In this document: positions 25,290 to 32,574 of the stretch, one piece after another | How positions within the stretch are numbered: position 1 is the first letter of the stretch | How the letters are laid out: every line of letters begins with the position of its first letter | Assembly: GCA_000721375.1 (NCBI GenBank) | Contig: JOGW01000017.1 | Coordinates: forward strand, 95,500 to 159,499 | Source of the DNA: Streptomyces sp. NRRL B-3428 | Lineage (GTDB): Bacteria > Actinomycetota > Actinomycetes > Streptomycetales > Streptomycetaceae | DNA: 64,000 nucleotides | Direction of reading: 5' to 3' | Notes under the pieces: generated by a model | Seen by the model: the letters and a program-made list of their open reading frames with translations, nothing else | Told to the model about the DNA's origin: nothing | Database searches by the model: none | Program-made: the position numbers and the translations under genes

Positions 25290-25487
25290 TCAGCTACGCA
25301 GGAAGCACCAGACGGAGAGCGCGAGGGCCGAGGCCGCGACCAGCGCGGCGAGCGTGGCGGACGTCACCGGTCGCGCGCCGTGGGCCACGGGCTGACGGTG
25401 GGCGACGCGGGCCACGGTCCACGTGATGAGGCCCGCTCCGAACAGCGCGAACACGGTGCCCGCGAAAATGGCCGGTCCGGTCTCCAT
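25290..25487 (-). CDS. Small two-helix membrane protein
   Basis: 65 residues with two hydrophobic helices: residues 5-25 (PAIFAGTVFALFGAGLITWT) and about 44-62 (TLAALVAASALALSVWCFL). A basic linker (RVAHRQPVAHGARP) joins them, suggesting both ends face the same side. Its ATG at 25487 has GAGGAATCAG upstream, a usable ribosome-binding site. It stands alone in about 690 bases between topA and the kinase gene, all on the reverse strand. No family with known function is recognised. Confidence 0.65.
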   Translation of the reverse strand: METGPAIFAGTVFALFGAGLITWTVARVAHRQPVAHGARPVTSATLAALVAASALALSVWCFLRS

Positions 25488-25603
25488 GGCTGATTCCTCC
25501 CCGCCGTTTCCCTGTGGTCGCGGCAGGCTGGCAGTCCAGGACGACTGTCGGGCGTCCTGCGTACGAACCCCGGGTGAACGCCGCCGCCGTATTGCTCGGG
25601 CCG

Positions 25604-25651
25604 CCGCTCACGTCTCCGATCACGACTCCGCTCACGTCTCCGCTCACGTCT
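25604..25651. repeat. Four 12-bp tandem repeats across the kinase stop codon
   Basis: CCGCTCACGTCT occurs at 25604-25615, 25628-25639 and 25640-25651, with the variant CCGATCACGACT at 25616-25627. The stop codon of the kinase gene lies in the last unit, so the other copies are its 3' untranslated region. Confidence 0.75.
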
Positions 25652-27872
25652 CCGCGGGATCCGCGATCCTGCCGGTGAACTCCGTACCGTCCGTCCGGCC
25701 GACCAGACAGACCAGCGTGCGCGCACCTTCCTTCCAGTCCTCCTCGTACGGCGCGAAACCGAACACCGAACGCTCGCCGCCGGGCGCCCAGGTCGACTCG
25801 TACTTGTTGCCGCAGATCTTCCACGCGTCGTCGTTGGCCTTGTCCCAGTTCATCGAACTCGGGGCGGTGGCGGTGGGGATGACCTGGAGACCGTGCTTCT
25901 GCGTGCAGTCGGTGAGCCGGTAGCCCTCGCTGTCCTTGACGCTGTCGTCATAGAGCAGACAGTCACCGGCCGCCATCTGGTTCGTGTAGAGCATCTGCCC
26001 GTCGTCACGGAACCGGCCGATCTCCCCGCCGATCTCGGCGTGTTCACCGACCACAAGACAGGCCGTGGCCCGCCCCGCCGCCTCGAACCCCTCCGCCGTC
26101 GGCACGACCGCGTGCACCCCCGCGTCCGGCAGCGCCTCGGCCGTGGGCCCGACCTGGCTCGCGCACCGCGCGGCGCCCTGGTCCTCGGCCTCCTGCGCAC
26201 TGGCATGGCTCTCCAGGGCCATCACCTGCCCGTCGGCGAGCGCGTCCTCGGCGCCGCACTCGACGACCCCGAGATTGGCCTGGGACTTGAAGGGGGTCCC
26301 GGACCAGACGACGTTGACGCAATCCCCCGCCTGGAGCGCCTTCTTGAGCCCGACCGTCTCGCCGTACGGGAAGACGGGCCCGGCAGGAGACGGAGGCGGT
26401 GTGCTCCTGGGCGCGGTGGGCGTAGGGGAGTTCTTCTTGCCGGCGTCCGGATCCTCCGTGCCGCCGAAGGTCGCCCAGGCGCCCCAGGACAGCCCGGCGA
26501 GAGCCACGATCACGGCGATGACCAGGGCGATGACCACCGGCGTGGGGAGCTTTCGGCGGGGGCCGGGAGCGCCGCCCGAGGCTGTGTGGGACACGGTCGG
26601 GTAGGACGGAGACCCACCATGCTGCTGGGCCTGGTGGGGCCCGGGGGTGTTGTGCCCCGGGTCGGGCGAATTCCAGGGGTCGTACGGGGAGTGGGGCTGC
26701 TGTCCCGGCCAGGCCTGCTGCCCCTGGGCCGCCAAGGGCTGCTGCCCGTACGGAGGTTGCGGGCCACCCGGCGTGCCGGGGGTCTGCGGGGTGCCCGGCG
26801 TGTGGGGGGTGCCCGGCGCTCCGGGCGTACCCGGCGTCTGAGGCGTGCTGCCCTGATAGCCGACCGGAGTCGCGCCCTGATACCCCGCTGGAGTCGCGCC
26901 CTGATAGCCGGCCGGAGTCGCCCCCTGATACCCGGCCGGTGTCCCGCCCCCGTGGTACCCCACCACCGGCGGCGGCCCGAACACCCCGCCCGGCGGCGCG
27001 CCACCCGTCCCCTGCTCCACCTCCAGGAGCCGCCGCGCCGCCGTGTCCGGCGCGGACCTGAGCACCGGGTCCTTGTTCAGCAACCCTTGCAGCACGGGCC
27101 AGAGTTCACCCGCCCGCGCCGGCGGCCAGGGGTCCTCACCGACCAGCGCCGTGAGCATCGCGTACTCGTCACCGCGGTCGAAGGGGCCACGCCCCTCCAC
27201 CGCGTAATAGAGCGTGGCCCCCAGCGAGAACAGATCCGCAGCCGGCGTCGGCGGCTCGCCCCGCGCCCGCTCCGGCGCGAGATAGCCGGGCGTACCGAGG
27301 ATCCCGGCCGTGGACGTGAGCCGCGGCTCGCGCGACTCCGGCTGCAGCGCGATCCCGTAGTCGGTGAGCAGCACCCGCCCGAACGGGTTCCCCGAAGTGT
27401 CCGGCGCCAGCAGGATGTTGGCCGGTTTCACATCCCGGTGCAGGATCCCGATCCGATGCCCGGCGGTGAGCGCGTCGAGCACCGCACGCCCGACCCGGGC
27501 CGCCTCGTGGGTGGGCAGCGGCCCGGCGGTGCGTACGCGCGACTGCAGATCCGTCGCGTCCGCCACGTACTCCATGACGATCCACGGCAGCCCCTCGTGC
27601 AGCAGCACGTCGTGCACGGTCGCCACATGCGGATGGCCGCGCAGCCGCGCCGCGTGCCGGGCCTCGCTGCGGGCGCGGGCGATGCGCTGGGCCGGTTCGG
27701 AGGCATCCATCGGGACGTCGGGCAGCATGATCTCCTTCATGGAGACCTCGCAGGCGAGTTCGTCGTCGTACGCGAGCCAGACGCGGCCCATGCCGCCGGA
27801 ACCCAGCTTGCGCAGCAGCCGATAGCGGCCGCCTATGACCCTGCCCTCACCACGATCCGGTGTGTCGGCCAT
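25644..27872 (-). CDS. Transmembrane Ser/Thr protein kinase
   Basis: 742 residues. The kinase domain (about 17-285) has the glycine loop LGSGGMGRVW, K46 in SMKEI, HRDVKPANILL (catalytic D147) and GTPGYLAPE. The Mg-binding motif is DYG (171-173) instead of DFG, a tolerated change. A Gly/Pro/Gln-rich linker holds TPAGYQGA-type octapeptide repeats (about residues 309-335) and TPGTPGAPGTP tracts. One transmembrane helix (about 447-468, VVIALVIAVIVALAGLSWGAW) precedes an extracellular domain with several Cys residues (CVNVVW, VECG, CASQ, CLVVG, DCTQK, CGNKY), probably disulfide-linked. No PASTA repeats. It likely senses an extracellular signal; targets unknown. Convergence or operon partners are absent. 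Confidence 0.93.
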   Translation of the reverse strand: MADTPDRGEGRVIGGRYRLLRKLGSGGMGRVWLAYDDELACEVSMKEIMLPDVPMDASEPAQRIARARSEARHAARLRGHPHVATVHDVLLHEGLPWIVMEYVADATDLQSRVRTAGPLPTHEAARVGRAVLDALTAGHRIGILHRDVKPANILLAPDTSGNPFGRVLLTDYGIALQPESREPRLTSTAGILGTPGYLAPERARGEPPTPAADLFSLGATLYYAVEGRGPFDRGDEYAMLTALVGEDPWPPARAGELWPVLQGLLNKDPVLRSAPDTAARRLLEVEQGTGGAPPGGVFGPPPVVGYHGGGTPAGYQGATPAGYQGATPAGYQGATPVGYQGSTPQTPGTPGAPGTPHTPGTPQTPGTPGGPQPPYGQQPLAAQGQQAWPGQQPHSPYDPWNSPDPGHNTPGPHQAQQHGGSPSYPTVSHTASGGAPGPRRKLPTPVVIALVIAVIVALAGLSWGAWATFGGTEDPDAGKKNSPTPTAPRSTPPPSPAGPVFPYGETVGLKKALQAGDCVNVVWSGTPFKSQANLGVVECGAEDALADGQVMALESHASAQEAEDQGAARCASQVGPTAEALPDAGVHAVVPTAEGFEAAGRATACLVVGEHAEIGGEIGRFRDDGQMLYTNQMAAGDCLLYDDSVKDSEGYRLTDCTQKHGLQVIPTATAPSSMNWDKANDDAWKICGNKYESTWAPGGERSVFGFAPYEEDWKEGARTLVCLVGRTDGTEFTGRIADPAET

Positions 27873-28036
27873 GGCGCCTCCCCCGAGACTGCGACATGTC
27901 GATGTCGACAGGTATCACGGTAGGAGCGAGGCACCGGTTCCAAGCAGTCTTTTTCCGTGCAGATCCAGGCACTTGGGGCACTCGGCCCCCGGCAGCCACC
28001 AGGGGACCGACGCGTCCCAACCGAAGCGCCCGTGGA

Positions 28037-29488
28037 TCAGGCGCGCGCTTCGGCCTTCTCCCCGACGGCCGGCTCGCCCTCCACGCCCTCGCCCGCCTCC
28101 CGTACGGCCGGAATCGTCAGCGCCACCAGCGCGGACAGGAGCGCCACCGCGCACCCGATCAACAGGCCCACCCGGAACCCGTCCTCGGAGGCCAGCGCAT
28201 GCCCGCCGACCGTGATGGTCATCTGTGCGAGTACCACCCCGATCACGGCGGAGCCGATGGTGGTGCCGAGCGAACGCATCAGCGCGTTGAAGCCGTTGGC
28301 CGCCGCCGTCTCGGAGAGCGGTACCGCGCTCATGATCAGGGCGGGCATCGCCCCGTACGCGAGCGCCACCCCACTGCTGATCACGATGTTGACGACCATC
28401 AGACCCCAGGCCGTACCCATCAGACCCAGCGCGAGCCCATATCCCGTGAAGATCACCAACGCACCTGAGACCATCGCGAACTTGGGCCCGCGCGCATTGA
28501 TCAGCTTCCCGCCGAGCGGCGAGATCAGCATCATCATCACGCCACCGGGCGCGAGGTAGAGACCGGCGGCCAGCATCGACTGCCCGAGCCCGTAGCCGGT
28601 GGCCTCCGGGAACTGCAGCAACTGCGGCGCGATCAGCATGAACGCGTACATGCCTACGCCGATCAGGACCGAGGACGCGTTGGTGAGCAGGACGCGGGGG
28701 CGTGCGGTGGTGCGCAGGTCGATCAGCGGGTCACGGGTGCGCAGCTCCCACCGCCCCCAGGCCGCGAGAGCCACGACGGCCAGCGCGAACAGACCGATCG
28801 TGGTGCCCGAACCCCAGCCCCAGTCCGCGCCCTTGGAGACCGCGAGCAGCAGGGAGACCAGACCGACGGCGAGTCCGAGCGCGCCCACGAGATCGAAGCG
28901 CTGCCCCTTCGCGCCGGCCGGCACATCGGGAACCATCACATGGATCAGTACGCCGACGATCAGCGCGAGCGCCGCCGAACCCCAGAACAGCGCACGCCAG
29001 TCGGCGTACTGCGCCACGGCCGCGGCCACCGGCAGACCGATCGCACCGCCGATCCCCATCGAGGCGCTCACCAGCGCGATCGAGCCACTGAGCTTCTCCT
29101 TCGGCACCACGTCACGCAGGAGCGCGATCCCGAGCGGCACCATGCCCATCCCCATGCCCTGGAGCCCCCGGCCCACGATCATCGGCACGACGGACGAGGC
29201 CAGCGCACACACCACCGAGCCGGCGAACAGCGGCACGGCGCAGACCAGCAGCATCCTGCGCTTGCCTATGAGGTCGCCGAGCCGGCCCGAGATCGGGACG
29301 CACACGCCGGCCACGAGCAGGGTCACCGTGATCACCCAGGCCGCGTTCGACGAGGTCGTGCCGAGCAGCTGCGGCAGCTCCGCGATCAGCGGGGTGACCA
29401 GCGTCTGCATCACCGCCGCGACGGTTCCGGCGAGCGCGAGCGTGGCGACTATGCCGCCCGCCCGGCTGTCCGTCTGTGGGGTGTTCAT
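28037..29488 (-). CDS. MFS drug efflux transporter (DHA2), MarR-linked
   Basis: 483 residues from ATG 29488 with GAGGAG upstream. About 14 transmembrane helices; TM1-2 region TLVTPLIAELPQLLGTTSSN, motif A SGRLGDLIGKRRM, and the conserved RGLQGMGMGMVPLGIALL of TM4 mark the EmrB/QacA family. It should pump out a hydrophobic compound using the proton gradient. The divergent MarR gene starts 152 bases away, and palindromes at 29561-29589 lie between them. The pair forms a typical ligand-induced resistance unit. Confidence 0.92.
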   Translation of the reverse strand: MNTPQTDSRAGGIVATLALAGTVAAVMQTLVTPLIAELPQLLGTTSSNAAWVITVTLLVAGVCVPISGRLGDLIGKRRMLLVCAVPLFAGSVVCALASSVVPMIVGRGLQGMGMGMVPLGIALLRDVVPKEKLSGSIALVSASMGIGGAIGLPVAAAVAQYADWRALFWGSAALALIVGVLIHVMVPDVPAGAKGQRFDLVGALGLAVGLVSLLLAVSKGADWGWGSGTTIGLFALAVVALAAWGRWELRTRDPLIDLRTTARPRVLLTNASSVLIGVGMYAFMLIAPQLLQFPEATGYGLGQSMLAAGLYLAPGGVMMMLISPLGGKLINARGPKFAMVSGALVIFTGYGLALGLMGTAWGLMVVNIVISSGVALAYGAMPALIMSAVPLSETAAANGFNALMRSLGTTIGSAVIGVVLAQMTITVGGHALASEDGFRVGLLIGCAVALLSALVALTIPAVREAGEGVEGEPAVGEKAEARA

Positions 29489-29560
29489 GAGGGCTCCTCG
29501 GTGTACGCCTGGTGCGGCATCGCGGCCGTGCCTGCCCTGGGACGGTCTCCTCGGGCAACG

Positions 29561-29589
29561 ATGTGCATCGTACACATGATGTGCATCAT
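29561..29589. promoter_or_regulatory. Candidate MarR operator (two overlapping dyads)
   Basis: ATGTG-N7-CACAT (29561-29577) and the perfect ATGATG-TG-CATCAT (29576-29589) share two bases. They are in the spacer between the divergent MFS and MarR genes, in locally AT-rich sequence, the size and place expected for a MarR binding site. Confidence 0.6.
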
Positions 29590-29640
29590 GCATATGAACG
29601 GCAAGGGTGCGATACGGTCGCCCCAGGAGGACGTACGTAC

Positions 29641-30090
29641 ATGGACAAGCCATCGCATCTGGTCGAGTTCGAGCACATGGTGCTCGGACGGCACCAGCTG
29701 AGCAGCGCCAGACTGCGCAAGGAGCAGGGCCGTCTGGAGCGCAGCGCGTACGTCATGCTGTGCCGGATCCGGATCCAGGGGCCGATGTCGATCGGCGAGC
29801 TGAGCGAGGCGTTCCAGCTCGACACCTCGACCGTGAACCGCCAGACCGCCCATGCCGTACGAGCCGGGCTGCTGCAACGGATCCCGGACCCCGAGGGCGG
29901 CATGGCACGCAAGTTCCAGCTCACGCCGGAGGGCGAGCGCGAGGTGGACGGGGAGCGCGAGACCCGGGTCGGGGAGCTGGACCAGGTCTTCGACGACTGG
30001 TCGGCCGACGACGTGGAAACCTTCGCGCGCTATCTGCAGCGCTTCAACACAAGCGTGGAACGGCTGAGCGGGCAGCCCTGGCCGCGCTGA
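29641..30090 (+). CDS. MarR-family transcriptional regulator
   Basis: 149 residues. The winged helix lies at about 30-100: LERSAYVMLCRIRIQGPMSI, GELSEAFQLDTSTVNRQTAHAV (recognition helix) and the wing RIPDPEGGMARKFQLTPEG. Terminal helices provide the dimer interface. ATG 29641 is the natural start; the longer frame reaching 29512 runs back through the operator region. It is divergent from the MFS transporter and presumably represses it and itself through 29561-29589, released by a small-molecule ligand. Confidence 0.92.
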   Translation: MDKPSHLVEFEHMVLGRHQLSSARLRKEQGRLERSAYVMLCRIRIQGPMSIGELSEAFQLDTSTVNRQTAHAVRAGLLQRIPDPEGGMARKFQLTPEGEREVDGERETRVGELDQVFDDWSADDVETFARYLQRFNTSVERLSGQPWPR

Positions 30091-30117
30091 GGCCACCCGC
30101 CCAACCGCTGAGCGCCG

Positions 30118-31632
30118 CTATGCGGGCAGCAGGAACCCCTGCTCCACGAGGAGCCGGATCTGCGCCGGCGTACGGTCCCGCAGCAACACCGGATCCTCAC
30201 CGACCAGTTGGGCGATGGCGTCCAGGATCCGGCCCGCGCTCATGGAGCCGTCGCACACCCCCGCGAACCCCGCTCCGATGGTGTCCACCTTCGTGGCCCG
30301 TCGCATCCCCCGGTGCTGACGCAGTACGACATGCTCCGGATCCTCGGCACCCGGCAACCCGACCTGCTCCTGCACCACACCCTCGGCCAGCACGAAATGC
30401 CCGGCGAGGAGCGCCGCGTCATCGTGCGCCCGCAGATGGTCGAGCCGCGCGAAGTGCGCCTCGACCGCTTCACCAAGCGGCTGCTCCACCGGATGCGGCC
30501 ACTCCTCGACCGTCACCGAGGGCTCGACGGCGCCGGACTTGCGCAGCGTGATCCACCCGAAGCCGATCGCCTTGGTCTTACGCGCCTCGAACTCGTCCAG
30601 CCACGCGTCATAACGCTCCGCATACTCGGCCGGATCGCTGCGGTGATCCCCGGCGTCGCGCAGCCACAACTCCGCGTACTGCGTGATGTCCTGCACCTCG
30701 CGCTGCACGATCCACGCGTCACAGCCGCGTGGCACCCAGCCCCGCAGCCGCTCGGTCCACTCCTCGCCCTCGACGTGCTGCCAGTTGGCGAGGAACTGCG
30801 CGTATCCACCCTCGTTCAGCCGCTCCCCCGCCTGCTGCACGAGCGTGCGGCACAGGTCGTCCCCGCCCATCCCGCCGTCGCGGTACGTCAGGCGCGCGCC
30901 GGGAGAGATGACGAACGGCGGGTTGGAGACGATCAGGTCGTACGTCTCGTCCGCGACCGGCTCGAAGAGCGAGCCCTCCCGCAGATCGGCCTCGGGCGCG
31001 TCCGAGAGCGCGAGCGTGAGCGCGGTGATGCGCAGCGCGCGGGGGTTGAGGTCGGTGGCGGTCACACGGGTGGCGTGCTGGGCGGCGTGCAGCGCCTGGA
31101 TGCCGGAGCCGGTGCCGAGGTCCAGCGCGCTCGCCACGGGGCGGCGCACGGTGATCCCGGCGAGCGTCGTGGACGCCCCGCCGACCCCGAGCACCACGGC
31201 TGCCTCTGCCTGACGGCCTTGGCTGCCGCTCCCGCCGGCCCCACCGACCGCGCACCCGAGATCGGAGACGATGAACCAGTCCTCGCCGTCGGGCCCGCCG
31301 TACGGCCGTACGTCCACGGTCGCCCGTACGCGCTCGCCGTCATCGGTCAACCAGCCCTGTGCCACGGCCTGTTCGAGCGGCAGCGCCTCGGCCACCCGGG
31401 CGTGCGGCAGGGCGTCCTGAAGCAGAAACAGGCGTACGAGCGTCTCGAGGGCGCCCTCGCCGCGGGTGGCGCGCACCGCGGGCACTGTCTCGCTACGGGC
31501 GAGCGCGGCGTACGCGGGGGCGCCGAGCAGCTCCAGGAGTCCGTCGGCCGTGAAGTCGGCGGCGAGGAGCGCTGCGCGCAGCTGGGCTGCGCCCGCGCGG
31601 TCGGTCGAGGGCAGAGGCTTCGTCGTACTCAC
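30118..31632 (-). CDS. Class I SAM-dependent methyltransferase with NPPF motif
   Basis: 504 residues. A helical N-terminal domain (about 1-150, LLELLGAPAYAALARSETVP) precedes the Rossmann methyltransferase fold. ALDLGTGSGIQALHAA binds SAM (about 170-185), TATDLNPRALRITALTL carries the acidic residue for ribose, and DLIVSNPPFVISP is the NPPF catalytic motif of amino-group methyltransferases such as HemK/PrmC, RsmC and TrmN. The C-terminal 180 residues, including EARKTKAIGFGWITLRKSG, are specific to an actinobacterial group. The substrate (rRNA, tRNA or protein) is not known. It converges on the MarR gene with 27 bases between. A 26-bp tandem repeat lies 90 bases upstream of its start. Confidence 0.88.
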   Translation of the reverse strand: MSTTKPLPSTDRAGAAQLRAALLAADFTADGLLELLGAPAYAALARSETVPAVRATRGEGALETLVRLFLLQDALPHARVAEALPLEQAVAQGWLTDDGERVRATVDVRPYGGPDGEDWFIVSDLGCAVGGAGGSGSQGRQAEAAVVLGVGGASTTLAGITVRRPVASALDLGTGSGIQALHAAQHATRVTATDLNPRALRITALTLALSDAPEADLREGSLFEPVADETYDLIVSNPPFVISPGARLTYRDGGMGGDDLCRTLVQQAGERLNEGGYAQFLANWQHVEGEEWTERLRGWVPRGCDAWIVQREVQDITQYAELWLRDAGDHRSDPAEYAERYDAWLDEFEARKTKAIGFGWITLRKSGAVEPSVTVEEWPHPVEQPLGEAVEAHFARLDHLRAHDDAALLAGHFVLAEGVVQEQVGLPGAEDPEHVVLRQHRGMRRATKVDTIGAGFAGVCDGSMSAGRILDAIAQLVGEDPVLLRDRTPAQIRLLVEQGFLLPA

Positions 31633-31722
31633 CCGTCCATTGTCACCGCACCCGGCGCCCCGCGCGTACGCGAAACGGCCCGGTACGCAGGCGCACCGGG
31701 CCGTTTCGCGGTCACGTCGGCA

Positions 31723-31800
31723 GACCGACGAAGTGGTTCACCTCGGCCGACCGACGAAGTTGTTCACCTCGGCCGACCGACGAAGTTGTCCTCCTCGGTT
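31723..31800. repeat. 26-bp tandem repeat, three copies
   Basis: Units start at 31723, 31749 and 31775 with GACCGACGAAGTKGTTCACC; the first two are nearly identical and the third diverges in its second half. The array fills the space between the lipoprotein stop (31805) and the methyltransferase promoter region. Confidence 0.85.
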
Positions 31801-31804
31801 CACC

Positions 31805-32377
31805 TCAGCTGGACGGCGAAGCCGATTCGACGCTGCACTCGGGCTGGTCGGCGATCGCCTCGCCCACCTCGCCCTCGGTCAGGGACTTGAGCGCGTCCGC
31901 GCCCTCGTCCTGGATCTTGCCGAGTTCGTCCGCGATCTTCTTGAGGTCGTCGGAGAACTTCTTCACGCCCTCCGGCGAATCGTCCGCCGCGTCCATCGCG
32001 TCGCTCTGCTTCTTGAGCGCCTCATAGGCCGCCGCGGCCTTGTTGAGCTCCTTGATGGTGTCCGCCTGGATCGTCTTGCCGTCGTCGACCGGGGGCGGAC
32101 CCGCCTTCTCGAGCGCATCGGCGATCGCGGTGTACGCGTCCGCGCTGGCTTGGAAGGAAGCCGAGTCGACCTTCTTGATCTCTTCCCGGTTGCCGTCCGC
32201 GGCCGTGGAGATGATGGCCTGCTGGGCCTTCACGCTCTTCTCGAGCTGCGGCTGGATCTGGCCGCACAGGTTCGAAGCCCAGTCGTCCAGCTTCTTGTTG
32301 CCGTCGTCGCTGCAGCCGGCCAGCGCCATCACCAGTACCGCACCGCCGGACAGTGCGGCTGCGAGCTTCTTGTTCAC
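31805..32377 (-). CDS. Small secreted lipoprotein, helical
   Basis: 190 residues from a GTG at 32377 with GGAAGGG nine bases upstream; an ATG six codons earlier is the alternative. The signal peptide NKKLAAALSGGAVLVMALAGC ends in the lipobox LAGC. The mature part is a Lys/Asp/Ala-rich helical bundle (KLDDWASNLCGQIQPQLEKS and similar heptads), with one Cys pair (CGQ near the N-terminus, ECSVES at the C-terminus) that may bridge the ends. Similar small lipoproteins are conserved in Streptomyces without known role. It is separated from hppA by a strong terminator, so it has its own promoter. Confidence 0.85.
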   Translation of the reverse strand: MNKKLAAALSGGAVLVMALAGCSDDGNKKLDDWASNLCGQIQPQLEKSVKAQQAIISTAADGNREEIKKVDSASFQASADAYTAIADALEKAGPPPVDDGKTIQADTIKELNKAAAAYEALKKQSDAMDAADDSPEGVKKFSDDLKKIADELGKIQDEGADALKSLTEGEVGEAIADQPECSVESASPSS

Positions 32378-32503
32378 CGGGTTGGTCCCTTCCATGGCTC
32401 TCGGCCCCGGAACTTACACGCCAACCGGGCGATGTACCCGCGCCAGAGGTCTCGTATACCCCCTATTGCAGCCATTTGCCCTAAGGGAGATGAGAGTCAC
32501 TGA

Positions 32504-32547
32504 AACAAAAGAGGGGCGGACGGCGCATCAAAGTGCGCCGTCCGCCC
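32504..32547 (-). terminator. Intrinsic terminator of hppA
   Basis: A 14-bp perfect stem GGGCGGACGGCGCA (32514-32527) / TGCGCCGTCCGCCC (32534-32547), followed on the reverse strand by CTCTTTTGTTT. It lies 28 bases past the hppA stop. Confidence 0.9.
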
Positions 32548-32574
32548 GCCTGTTGAGCAGGTAGGACCCGGCAG

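Noticed and set aside
22045..25395. An 1116-codon forward frame opposite topA
   Set aside because: Low-complexity Arg/Leu/Val translation; topA on the reverse strand carries TOPRIM and active-site motifs.
31723..31800. CRISPR-like array or IS end
   Set aside because: Head-to-tail 26-bp units with no spacers, no terminal inverted repeats and no transposase nearby.
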